Below are positions 1-12,200 of a DNA stretch of 64,000 nucleotides, in pieces; within the stretch, counting starts at the first letter, position 1; every line of letters starts with the position of its first letter. Under the pieces are notes generated by a model. The model did not search any database and was not told the DNA's origin. It saw nothing but the letters and a program-made list of their open reading frames with translations. The stretch covers positions 9,904,736-9,968,735 of the forward strand of contig NC_079223.1 in assembly GCF_029633865.1 (NCBI RefSeq), given 5' to 3'. This stretch comes from Lampris incognitus (Eukaryota; Chordata; Actinopteri; Lampriformes; Lampridae). A program made the position numbers and the translations under genes.

Positions 1-319
1 GCCCGTGCTTCTGTTTTTTTCCCTATTCTATAAGCTTTTATTAAACACTGGGAAAATTCACAGGTGTGTGCATATAACGCAGATTAAAAAAGCTTGCAGT
101 AATGCATAATGAAATCATGAAAGTGCAATGATGACGCTAAAAAAAACACATCACAAAAACCAAAGGCATATCTTGAAGAAACGTGAACCGTGATCATGGA
201 ATGAGAAATTTTCATTCTGTTCTTTTCAAGACTATTTCATTGCAGACAGTATGAAAACCATATATTTCATGAGTTGTCTGGTCAACTTCATTTCATTTGT
301 AAATATATGTCCATTCCTG

Positions 320-2481
320 CCACTCAGGCCTGCAACATGTTCCAAAAAAAGTTGGGATGGGGCAGTTTAAGGTTAGTAGTGAGATAAAATAATGAAATAA
401 GGATGTGATTTGAAACAGGTTATATCATCAGGTATGAATGAAAGAGGAATGAAAGTCAGCAGGAGCAAGATGGAATACCTATGCATGAATGAGAGGGAGG
501 ACAGTGGAATGGTGAGGATGCAAGGAGTAGAGGTGACAAAGACGTATGAGTTTAAATACTTGAGGTCAACTCTCCAAAGTAACGGGGAGTGCAGAAGAGA
601 GATGGAGAAGAGAGTGCAGGCAGGGTGGAGTGGGTGGAGAAGTGTCAGGAGTGATTTGCGACAGAAGGGTACCAGCAAGAGTTAAAGGGAAGGTTTACAA
701 GATGGTTGTGAGACCAGCTATGTTATATGGTTTGGAGACAGTGGCATTGATGAAAAGACAGGAGGTGGAGGTGGCAGAGTTGAAGATGCTAAGATTTTCA
801 TTGGGAGTGACGAAGAAGGACAGGATTAGGAACGAGTATATTAGAGGGACAGCTCAGGTTGGACAGTTTGGAGACAAAGCAAGAGAGGCAAGATTGAGAT
901 GGCTTGGACATGTGTGGAGGAGAGATGCTGGGTATACTGGGAGAAGGATGCTGAATATGGAGCTGCCAGGGAAGAGGAGAAGAGGAAGGCCAAAGAGGAG
1001 GTGTATGGATGTGGTGAGGGAAGACATGCAGGTGGCTGGTGTGACAGAGGAAGATGCAGAGGACAGGAAGAGATGGAAACAGATGATCTGCTGTGGCGAC
1101 CCCTAATGGGAGCAGCTGAAAGTAGTAGTAGTGGTGGTAGATATCAACAGGTGGTTGTAATCATGATTTGGTACAAAAGCAGCATCCAGGAAAGGCCTGG
1201 GCCTTTAGGAGGAAAGATGGGCCAAGGATTGCCAGTTTGCCAACAGATGCATGAGAAAATTACTGAAATGTTTAAAAACAATGTTCCTCAAAGAAAGACA
1301 GGAAGATATTTGGATATTTCACCCTCTATCTGCGGTGCATAACATCACTAAAAGATTCAAGGAATCTGGAGGAATTTCAGTGCGTAAAAGGGCAAGGGCG
1401 CAAGCCTAAGCTGAATAACCATGCTGTCCAATTCTTCAGATGGCACAGCATCAAGAACCATCATTCATCTATAAGCGATATAACTACATGGGCTGAGGAT
1501 TACTTTGGCAAACCTTTGTCAAGCACTACAATACAGAGTTACAACCATAAATGCCAGTTAAAACTTTACCGTGCCAAAAGGAAGCCTTATGTTAACTGTG
1601 TGCAGAAGCGCTGTCGACTTCTCTGGGCTTGGAGGCATCTGGAATGGACCGTCACACAGTGGAAACCTGTGTTGTGGTCAGACGAATCAGTATTTCAGGT
1701 CTTTTCTGGAAGAAATGGACGCTGTGTGCTCTGGACCAAAGAAGAAAAGGACCATCCAGACTGTTACAGCAACAAGTCCAAAAGCCAGGGTCTATCATGG
1801 TATGTATGGGGTTGTGTCAGCGCCCTTGGCAAAGGTAACTTGCACTTCTGTGATGGCACCATTACTGCTGAAAAGTACATAAGAGACTTTGGAGCAACAT
1901 ATGCTGCCTTCAAGACCACATCTTTTCCAGGGACGCCCATGCATAGTTCAACAATACTGTGCAAAACCACATTCTGCACACATTACAAAGGCATGGCTGC
2001 AGAAGAAGAGGGTGCTGGACTGGCCTGCCTGCCTGCCTGCAGCCCTGACCTGTCCCCAATAGAGAATGTGTGGCACTTTTTGAAACCCAAAATGCGACAA
2101 TGAAAATGCTGTGCTGTTGCACACCTTAAGACTTGTTCACAGGAAGAATGGGACAAAATGACACCCGAAACACTTCTTCACTTGGTGTCTTCGGTCCCTA
2201 AACCTTCTTTAAATGTTGTGAAAAGGAACGGCATCGTTACAAAGTGGTAAATGCTTTACTGTCCCAACTTTTTTTACATATGTTGCAAGAACCAAAATTG
2301 AAATCAGTGTTTATTTTGGAGAAAAAAAACAACAATAAAATTGATGAGGTAAAAAATCAAATAATGTGCTGCTGTATTGTTTTCAGTGTAATACAGGTCA
2401 AAGGTAATTTACAAATCACTGTTTTCAGGTTTAAATTGAATTTAACATACCGTCCCAACTTTTTCTGATTAGGGGTTGTAC
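320..2481 (+). mobile_element. Tc1-like DNA transposon, inactive, interrupted by a LINE fragment
   Basis: A left subterminal block at 327-357 (tgttccaaaaaaagttggga) is inverted-complementary to the block at 2262-2288 (gtcccaactttttt), and the right end repeats cgtcccaactttttc before ggggttgta (2451-2480). Between 1515 and 2240 the + strand encodes a broken Tc1-family DDE transposase: VLWSDESVFQVFSGRNGR, EEKDHPDCYS and ACSPDLSPIENVWH are legible. Frame changes and an extra TGA after KMRQ make it nonfunctional. The transposase 5' part (about 1145-1510) is present with frameshifts. Confidence 0.85.
395..1142 (+). mobile_element. Non-LTR retrotransposon (LINE) 3' fragment, inserted in the Tc1-like copy
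   Basis: Two overlapping frames encode the C-terminal part of a LINE reverse transcriptase: EFKYLRSTLQSNGECRREME, then [40 protein letters not shown] and [20 protein letters not shown], ending CGDP. The 3' end is marked by cgacccctaatgggagcagc and a tail of AGT/GGT triplets. It is 5'-truncated with one frameshift near 650. A sister copy lies at 24700-25332 on the other strand. Clade not assigned. Confidence 0.8.
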
Positions 2482-2712
2482 AAGCACTGCTCATTACTGC
2501 ACAACACTCAAACTGAGGTGGAGCCCAAAGCAGATACACTGATTTATTTTCTAACAAATATGAGCAGTTCAACAGGTGTCCCATGTCTCTTTGACCTTAA
2601 GAGGTTTACACAATACAAAAGGTACTAACAAATAGCACTGATGTTGTTGTAACATATAGTCTAGAATGAGACAACTGCACCTTCAAGGGGTTTATCAAGA
2701 ACGCTATAAATT

Positions 2713-3150
2713 GGCGTCCAGGTAGCGTCGCGGTCTATACCGTTGCCTACCAACACGGGGATCGCCGGTTCGAATCCCCGGGTTACCTCCGGCTTGGTCA
2801 GGAGTCCCTACAGACACAATTGGTCGTGTGGGAAGTCGGATGTGGGTATGTGTCCTGGTCGCTGCACTAACACCTCCTCTGGTCTGTCAGGGGTGCCTGT
2901 TCAGGGGGGAGGGGGAACTGTTCAGGGGAATAGCGTGATCCTCCCATGCGCTACGTCCCACTGGCGAAACTCCTCACTGTCAGGTGAAAAGAAGCGGCTG
3001 GCAACGCCACATGTATCGGAGGAGGCATGTGGTAGTCTGCAGCCCTCCCCAGATCAGCAGAGGAGGTGGAGCAGTGACCGGGATGGCTCGGAAGAGTGGG
3101 GTAATTGGCCAAGTAAAATTGGGGAGAAAAGGGGGGGAGGCAAAAAAAGA
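2713..3150 (+). mobile_element. tRNA-derived SINE, copy A
   Basis: A full-length member of the window's dominant family (about 430 bp). It has a tRNA-like head with an A-box-like tagcgtcgcgg and a perfect B-box ggttcgaatcc, the shared body with gctgcactaacacctcctct and gaaaagaagcggctggc, and the end attggggagaaaaggggggg. Flanked by a near-perfect 12-bp target duplication, acgctataaatt (2701-2712) and atgctataaatt (3152-3163). It lies 60 bp upstream of a tasp1 exon. Confidence 0.9.
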
Positions 3151-3210
3151 AATGCTATAAATTGAGTTTTTTAGCATTGTCTAAATTTTATTTATTTTTT
3201 CCCTCTGCAG

Positions 3211-3295
3211 GAATAAAGAACCCAGTCTTGGTTGCAAACCGTCTCCTGAGTGAAGCACAAAAAGGGAAACTATCAGCTGGCAGAATCCCACCCTG
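3211..3295 (+). CDS. tasp1: tasp1 exon a (first coding exon in the window)
   Basis: The acceptor is ccctctgcag and the donor is gttaat. Two bases complete a split Gly codon, then the peptide reads [19 protein letters not shown] and continues LSAGRIPP. The last codon is split (TG) and is completed as Cys by the next exon. It belongs to the alpha subunit of taspase-1, N-terminal to the autocleavage site. Confidence 0.95.
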
Positions 3296-6200
3296 GTTAA
3301 TATCTTGATTATTAACTGATTTTGCGTCAGTATGATTAGACCGCCATTGTGATGGCATTTTGTTGTGTGTCTGTTGTCAGCTTTTTAGTAGGTCGGGGAG
3401 CACATGACTGGGCTGTAACCCATGGAATACCGCCATGTCCCTCAGAGAAGATGGCCACCAGTAAGTATTCTTCTATGGATTCAGATACAGGCTTATCCTT
3501 CTTCTAAGAGCTATAGTCATTGCTTTTAGATCTGTAAAGAGCGTCTGACGTATTTGGTATTTTGAAGAAGACCCAGTAGTGTGCTAACAGAAACGACTAG
3601 AACACATTTTTCTCATTCGAACACAAACAGTTTTATTTTTACCAGTTATTTTAATTTTCTATGACAGTTTTCTATTCGTGACAGCTCTAATAGATATGTA
3701 GACGGCTGCCGCACTGCATTAATCTGTCCAGCTATCAGATGTTGTGTACTGGATGTTGGGGAGGCTGGTAGGGGGTCTGGAAACCACCCGGCGCCACTGA
3801 TACAAAGCTTTTCACAAACATTTTTCAACCATTTCCGGTGGAAGCTCTCTTTAGACGTTAAAGTGCTCCTCTGATGTATGTGACCCATCTGCAAATGGAC
3901 AGTGACTCTTGTGGTTTACTTAAATTAACCGATAGCTCGTATTTGTGCTTCAATTTCATTGTATTTTCTGTTTACATTGTTGAATGACTCGGTACCGTTT
4001 CACTAATCTCACAATCTGCCTCCTCTCTGCGAGTTTTTTTTTTCCCTCTAAAAGTAATTATTTTATTGCATTCCACTTAGTTTTGCAAATGGCGCTGATC
4101 TCATTCCCCGGCTCTTTGTTTTAAAAGATCAGAAGAAGAATTCTAAGTAATGACAGTAATAGCAACCACTTGCAGTATTTCTCTTTTCTGACAAATATTG
4201 AACCCCCGCTCTGGAGGCTGGCTGTGCTGTCCGCCAGCTGCTTGCTCTCATCGTCAGATGGGCAGTTTGAGTGTTGTGCAGTAATGAGCAGTGGCTGATA
4301 ACTAAACTGCTCGCTGCTCTGCAGTCGGCATCACTTATCTCCTCGCTGATAAACACGCATCTCGTTCTGATGACAGTGCGCAGCTTTCAACCCTCTCGAC
4401 TAAAGTGTAATATGGCTGACGCTGTGATTTCAATTGCAGATGATTTGCCGTCGCCCTTCACAAGTGCTGATGCATTGGTGCTGTTTTCACTGAGAACGTT
4501 TTGCCACCCACAGAGTTCAGTTTGTCAGCGTACAAGAGGAACAAGCGCAAGATGGAGCTGGCGGAAAAAATGGACACAGGGCACACTCAGACAAAAAAAT
4601 GCCGACAATCAAGTGAAAACGTGAGTAGCACATTATGGCATGGCGGAACCCGAGTCATCGGTTTATCTGCCTGCTTTACCCTCCTATCACAAGCTGTGCC
4701 ATGAGAATATGAGGCGAGACGAAAGCTAAATGATCCTCATTGCGGAATCGGTTCATCGCAGCGACAAAGTACAGAAGTATGTTTGGTTTAGGGGGACAAA
4801 AGTGTAGCTCGCAAAGACCAAACCGCAAATACAAAAGGAACGCTCGGCTGGGAGAGGCGAAAGAAATGGAGCATTTGATCGAGCTTTCAGAAGACTTTAA
4901 GGCGCAGCTTTGGAGGGTTTTCCCTCCTTGTCTGCTGTCCTCTTGCCACCAACACCACCTCCCTGTCCGCTCCACACATTTAATTAGGCCTAAATGCAGC
5001 ATAGTAGAGGCATTTGTCTTGACACTGATAAAAGGCCCAACATCTGCATGGTCCTCTAATCCACGGCTGTCACTTCCCTATGGGAGGAAACCGCTGTGTA
5101 ATTATGACCTGGAGATACCCGTTGTGTGGAGACCTCAATTAAAGATACACAGACACATTTGCGTGCACCCAAGCAGGCAAGCCGAAAATGTCCTTTTGCT
5201 ATTGCTTTTTAATTTGCTGTCCTGTAAATTTTTTTTTTTCATTATTCAGACTCGCCTTCCTCACTCAGAACTAGAAGTCTGATGTGCTTGAGGCTAAATA
5301 TTAGCCTGTGTTGTAATGTGGTGTTATGATTGAAATGGTAACCAGCGCATCATTACATCCATCACCATGTGGTCCCAAATGGATGCTATAGCCTTCCAGG
5401 CTTTCAAATAACGGGAGGAGGATTTCTTTTTTCGGTGTTTTGAGGACTCGTTTGTAGTTGTAGAGTCTTGTGAGACATAGGCTGCTGTCTGAAATGTGAA
5501 ACAGTTCAGATTGGTTCAAGGGTTTGGTGTCATGAATTAAGTGCAAAAAGGTGTCCATTACTAGGGGGGGGGGAATCCATGCAGTAAGTTATCCCGCGGA
5601 GAATAACTTGTGAAGTTGCAATTTCAAAAATTGAAGTAGTATAACTCTTTCTGCAGAATTGTATGCTTTCTCTCAAGTTGTCCAGACGATTAGGTTTTTT
5701 CAGTTTTAATTAAAAAGATTATTCATGTTTTGCTGTCCAGTGAGAGCAGAAGAGGGTGGGGTTGTTTGGGTTTGGGCTTGCACCCACCATGGTAGATGGA
5801 TTATAATGTGCAAATGACTGTTATTTGATTAATTACACCACATTTGTTTGTGAACACGATATCGTTGTTAAATTCTATTTGAATAATCACCATTTTCAGC
5901 AGACATTCATTAAAAGGAAAGAACAAATTTAATTGCTTGTTCAATCGCTTGTTTGTAGATATGCTAATATCTAATATGACTGATGTCCGTGTCAAATGGC
6001 CAGTTTATGAACAGCAGTTGTTTTTTTGTTTTTGTTTTTTTTAAATGTTCCCCCTTTTTATCCCCAATTGTATCTGGCCAATTACTCCGCTCTTTTTGAG
6101 CCATCCCGGTCGCTGCTCCACCCCCTCTCTGCCGATCTGGGGGGGTGCCCCGACCAACCAGAGGAGGCGCTAGTGCAGCGACCAGGACAAATACCCACAT

Positions 6201-9200
6201 CTAACTTCCCACCCGCAGACACGGCCAATTATCTTCATATTGATACAACCTCCACTAATGGATTACATGTCCCTGCTCACCAGGTCCTTTTTTTCATTGG
6301 ACACTTGTTGCTTTAAAAAAATATACAAAAACAAAATATTATCAGCGGGTGCTTGCAGATCAGCAGCTGTTGCACAGTCATGATCCGTCAGTTTTTCAGA
6401 TGAACCAGGTCTGAGCTTTGATTTTTTTTTTTTTTTTAAGGATGAGACTAGTTCTTAGTTCCAAGCCAGTCTTCTCCTCTGTTTTCTTCCATGGTTTTGC
6501 ATACCCCCTGTCATCAAAACTGTTATACCCAAAAAAATCTTAAAATAAGAAATGGGCGCCTGGGTGGCATAGCAGTCTATTCCATTGCCTACCAACACGG
6601 AGATCGCTGGTTAGAATCCCTGTGTTACCTCTGGCTTGGTCGGGCGTCCCTACAGACACACTTGGCCGTGTCTGCGGGTGGGAAGTCGGATGTGGGTATG
6701 TGTCCTGGTCGCTGCACTAGCGCCTCCTCTGGTCAGCCGGGGCACCTGTTCAGGGGGGGAAGAGAAACGGGGGGGGTAATAGCGTGATCCTCCCACGCGG
6801 CGAAACTCCTCACTGTCAGGTGAAAAGAAGCGGCTGGCGACTCCACATTTATGGGAGGAGGCATGTGGTAGTCTGCAGCCCTCCCTGGATTGGCAGAGGG
6901 GGTGGAGCAGCGACCAGGATGGCTCGGAAGAGTGGGGTAATTGGCCAAGTACAATTGGGGAGGGAAAGAAAAGAGCGACTCTGTAGTCAGCAGACAAGAT
7001 CATAACTTTTGAGTCCTAGCAACCAGAACCATATCATAAGAGGCACAACTAGTTCAAAACAGCAAAATTAATGGAAACATGGTGAGGACTGGCTGAGTGC
7101 ATGGGCTCTGAGCATGGCTGTTTTCTTCTACACCGTCTGTAACTGATACTGCAAAATTATGAATTGTGATTGATTCTGATACTGATTTTTGTGACACTGT
7201 CCATATAATTTATGATTTGAATCCCCCGTTGCTGGAGTCACTATTGGGGATCTTCCTGTTGTGCTCTTACAGTTATTGCACTTGACATGCAGTCTTGGCC
7301 GGGATGTGATTACTGTTTAGGTCTCTAAGATGCCTCTTGGCCGACACAAATAGGTCTAATTTCTGACTCTCTCTTAAGTCACTTTGAATAAAGCATCTGC
7401 TAATTGAGAAAATGTGGAATGTGTACCGTACTATAGTGTTGGCCCGGCCGCGAAGGAAAGCATCCAAATTTTTCCCACTGTGTCCTCAAAAAACTCGTCA
7501 GACTTTGGTGTGTATGTATTAAAACTCACAAAAGTTATATTTTTGTCTTCGAAAAGTTGCATCAAACTGTGACAACTGATTCAGACTTGTGAGTTTGGTT
7601 CGATTCCCTTTTTTTTTTTGGACAATAATCGCATTTGCCCTAGAGGAAAAAAAAAAAAAAATTGTATTTATATTTCTATTTGTATTCTTTCAAGCCACTG
7701 ATAAGGAAGTAGTGCTCTGGCGCTGATTCCTCCAGTTTCCAGTGAGCCGTCAGACAGGGCTGATTTAGGAGCATGGGAGACAGATGAGAGGGGCTCTTGC
7801 TTTTTCTTTTTGCCTCCCACCTTAGCTGCTCAAGTCCAGATTCAATGGAGATTCTCAGCTCTTGGAAAGAATTGGACTCCGATCGTGTATCACAATGCCA
7901 TTTTTGCACATGTATGCTGTGGGAGAATATTTATCATACAGTCTGACTCCCGCCGCTTCACAAACAAGCCTCTTCCAAAGCAAACTGCAATCAGGGAAGG
8001 AAAACAAATACTCGAAATCCTAACATTGCATTTTTTTGACAAAGAGAGAGGGGGGGTGATTAATCCGTCTCTCGTTCACGGTGCTCCTGTTAATGTTGGA
8101 AATGTCCCATGTCAAAGAAATGCTCCGCTTCAGGATGTGAAAGCTGGCTCAGACTTTCCCTCTGCAAACCCCCCGTTCTCATGTCTCCTCCTTTTTTTGC
8201 ACCTTTGACAGAGAGTCAAATGAAGCCAAGCACGCTTTCAATCTCACTTGAAAACAGCCCTGAAAGGGGCACCCTTGGTAGCCACATGGTTACGGCCCAT
8301 GCCACATAACCGCAATGTCCCTGGTTCGATTCCAGCCGGTGACCTTAGTTGCATGTCATACCCATCTCTCTCCCCTCGTTTCCTGTCTGCTACTTCACTA
8401 TCCTCTGTCCAATAAAGGCAAAAATGCCGAAAAAAAGGGCCCTGACTTGATTGTTATATTCGTATAGATTGTGATATTGATAAATTATCCTTCTTCATGC
8501 GACTCCTGTTTGAGTTAGCCTGTCTCCTTGTTTCGTAGGGAAACGGCTCAGGGTGCCTGGACACGGTGGGGGCTGTTGTGGTGGACCAGGAGGGGAACGT
8601 TGCCGCTGCAGTGTCCAGCGGCGGCCTAGCCATGAAACACCCCGGCAGGGTCGGCCAGGTAGCCAAACCTAATTTGTTTAAATTGTTACGATCAATATCC
8701 CTCGTAAGCTCAGGTGCACTTGACTGACTGAAATAGGAAGCTTAACACAGTGAAATACCCCTGAAATATCTCTTGCCTCCCCTCTTCTCTCTGTTCCCAG
8801 GCTGCTCATTATGGATGTGGCTGCTGGGCTGAAAATGGCTGTAACATGAACCCTTATTCTACAGCAGTGAGTACCTCAGGTATATCACAACACACCCTCT
8901 ACGTCTTTAGTAGTGTTGGTGCACACGTGCATGTGTTCACCTACAACTTTTTTCCCCCCACTCAGGATAAAGTGTCACCAACTAGTCCGCATTTTGTTTT
9001 TTTTCGAGGATGCTATGACTCAGACCCAAGTATACCCGATGTGGGCCTCTTGTTTTGCTCCAGTGAGTCAAGCTTCAAAAAGGCTGATAATACTTTCCAG
9101 CGAACCTCCAACCGTTCGTTCTGAGTGATTCTCATCAGTCACTTCCTCGGCCGATGGAGTCATCGTGCTGCGCTCTTTGTTAGTCAGCTGCGTGCCAGGT

Positions 9201-12200
9201 GGGGCTCGTGGAATTTGCAGTGACGTTTGACATAGGATACCTGCTATGGATGTGACAGTGGGAGAGGAGGAGACCTCGATTCTCAGATTGGTGGGATAGA
9301 ATGGTAAATCTGCTGCCCTCCTCAACATTGTGGTGTAATTAGCTGTTGCTGGAGTCGGTTAATGATGCTTTAGTATTAAGTTTTAATTTTTACTATTTTG
9401 ACAGAGATGCAAAACAAGTTGGACTTTGTTAAAACAGTTCTAGTTTTTTTTTTTTGGGGGGGGGGGGTTCCTCCTTTTTTTCCTCCCCAATTGTATCCAG
9501 CCATTTACTCCTGAGCCGTCCCGGTCTCTGCTCCACCCCCTCTGCCGATCCAGGGAGGGCTGCAGACTACCACGTGCCTCCTCCGATACATGTGGAGCCT
9601 CCAGCCGCTTCTTTTCACCTGACAGTGAGGAGTTTCGCCAGGGGGACGTAGCGTGTGGGAGGATCACGCTATTCCCCCCAGTCCCCTCAAACAGGTGCCC
9701 CTACTGACCAGAGGAGGCGCTAGTGCAGCGACCAGGACACATACCCAAATCCGGCTTCCCACCCGCAGACATGGCCAATTGTGTCTGTAGGGACGCCCGA
9801 CCAAGCCGGAGGTAACGCGGGGATTCGATCCGGCGATCCCCGTGTTGGTAGGCAACGGAATAGACCGCTATGCCACCCGGACGCCCCCGGTTCTAGTTAT
9901 CCAGTATATAGTAAACCTTGTTTTAACCCTGAGATGTGGTGATGAGGAGAGGGCTTGGCTTCATCCATGGTGTTCCACTCAGCTCTCTGGTATCATGGGT
10001 TTGTCCTGCACATCAGTGGTTGGTATCATAAATACAACCCACACGTATTGTACTCGTGATGTTTTGGGACTTCGGCCTCTTCTGTTTCATTGGATCTCTT
10101 GTAAATGGCACACAGACCATCTCAGCACTTTCAGCCAGTTGGGGCGATCCCTTTCCCTTTCTGCAAGTAACCAAGTTATGAATTACAAATTATGTAACTG
10201 TCTTCTTATTAAAAATATTATTGAATATCGTAAAAATGTGGTTACAGCTAGTAAAAGTCATCAGCATTAATTTAGAATTTTTTCAGTGATCTTGAAGTAC
10301 TTGGTTTTGACTGGAATCCATGTAAACCAGGACAAGTTTGTTTGCTGATCATTATTTTTTTGCTTGTTGGACAGTGTGCTGCCAGCAGTGGTCTGTATCT
10401 GCAAGTCGGATTAGCGTTAAAGAATACCCGGTTCAGATTTTGTCCAAAGTTCACCGTGTGGTTAGAAAACCAAGTCTAATGAATTGCTGTGGTTTTTGAG
10501 TTTTTTTAGTTCCTTGGTGGTGACAGCTAAAGTCCATCTCCACATGTATATATGCATGTGCTGTATGTATGTATGTATGTGTTAAATACATTTCTTGCAG
10601 CATTACCCAAATAGGATTTGCCCCCTGCCTCTTGTTTCTTTCTGAGGCAGCCTTGAGGCGCTGGATGTTTAGGTTTTAGACTAATCCAGACTGTCACATG
10701 AACAAAGATACGCTCCCCTTGCATTACTAATCTGCCGTTTTCGACAAAGCATCGACCTTGCTGTTGAACGTATACATACAATGTATATGTGCATGCCTTC
10801 GGACTCTTCATAAGTAAGAGTGCATGCCTCTTGGAACTGAAAGGCACGACCATTCATAAGCTTTCTTTAAGACGCGTAGACGTCAGTCTGCACGTAGCTT
10901 CCGGGGAACATCTTTTCATGTGGATCTTTAGCCAAATGCATCTCAGTGCTGATGAGCTGATTTGGTCGGACAGGCTGAACTCGAAGTCGTGTGTGTTTGA
11001 GCACAGAGATGAGCAATAACATCTTATAACTAAAGCTCGCATCGATGTGCAATGACCGGCTCTCAGTGAGGGATGCAGGTAACAGTGCCAGGAAAACACA
11101 GTAGCATTTAAGGCTATTTTACAGAAGTTATTTCTTTTTGGGGGGAGGGGGGTTCCCCATTTTCTCCCCAATTGTATCTGGCCAATTACCCCACTCTTCC
11201 AAGCGGTCCCGGTCTCTGCTCCACCCCCTCTGCCGATCCGGGGAGGGCTACAGGCCACCACATGCCTCCTCCGATACATGTGGAGTTGCCAGCCGCTTCT
11301 TTTCACCTGACAGTGAGGAGTTTCACCAGGGGGACGTAGCGCGTGGGAGGATCACGCTATCCCCCCTCCCCCCCAAAACAGGCACCCCGACCGACCAGAG
11401 GAGGCGCTAGTGCAGTGACCAGGACACATACCCACCGCATCCGGCTTCCCACCTGCAGACACGGCCAATTGTGTCTGTAGGGACGCCCGACCAAGCCGGA
11501 GGTAACACGGGGATTCGAACCGCCAATCCCCGTGTTGGACAGACGTTATTCTTATACGTGGGTATGGAAGTGACATTAATGATTCAGCGTCCCATAAAAC
11601 CACAAACGCTACGTTGTGTTGAGGGAAAATATTTAAAACCCCATTACACTTTAAAGTGTATGTGCTTCTGTGCTGTGATCATGTCTATAAAAAGGTTGGA
11701 GCATAGCAGATGCACATGACCAGCTCCACTGGAGGGAAAGCGTAGCTTTTTGTCCGGATTCTTCCTTCTTGTAAGATTCCCTGACGGATTCCTTTGAACC
11801 ACAGCAATGAAAATAAATCACCTTTATCATCGATCACAGGCTCCAGGCTCCGAGACAACCTTCGGCCGGTGTCTAAGCAGTTCCTGGAGCTCATCACCGA
11901 AAAGTAATGAAAGCCCCCTCTGAATGTTGGGCTAATGTGCGCACCCTTTCTCATGCATCAGAGATCACTTTTGTTGCTAATGTTACAGAATTCTGTCTCG
12001 AAAAAGCTTTTGAAGGGGATTTTTTTTTTTTAATGGCAGTCAGAAATGATTTATTCCCCTTATCCCAAAGGCATTTTTAGAGTAGATATCAAACTGACCA
12101 ATCAATATCTTTAAGACTTTACATCAAGCATCCAGCCTTGGTATAAATCTTGCATCAAGCTGACTCCTCTGCACAACGGAGTCTGATTGTCCGAGGCTCA

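Noticed and set aside
1516..2103. Functional Tc1 transposase
   Set aside because: The N-terminal part is in another frame, residues are lost around the second catalytic region, and there is a premature stop.
8550..8551. Alternative acceptor inside the tasp1 catalytic exon
   Set aside because: Use of this AG would shift the frame relative to the upstream exon; the AG at 8537-8538 keeps it.
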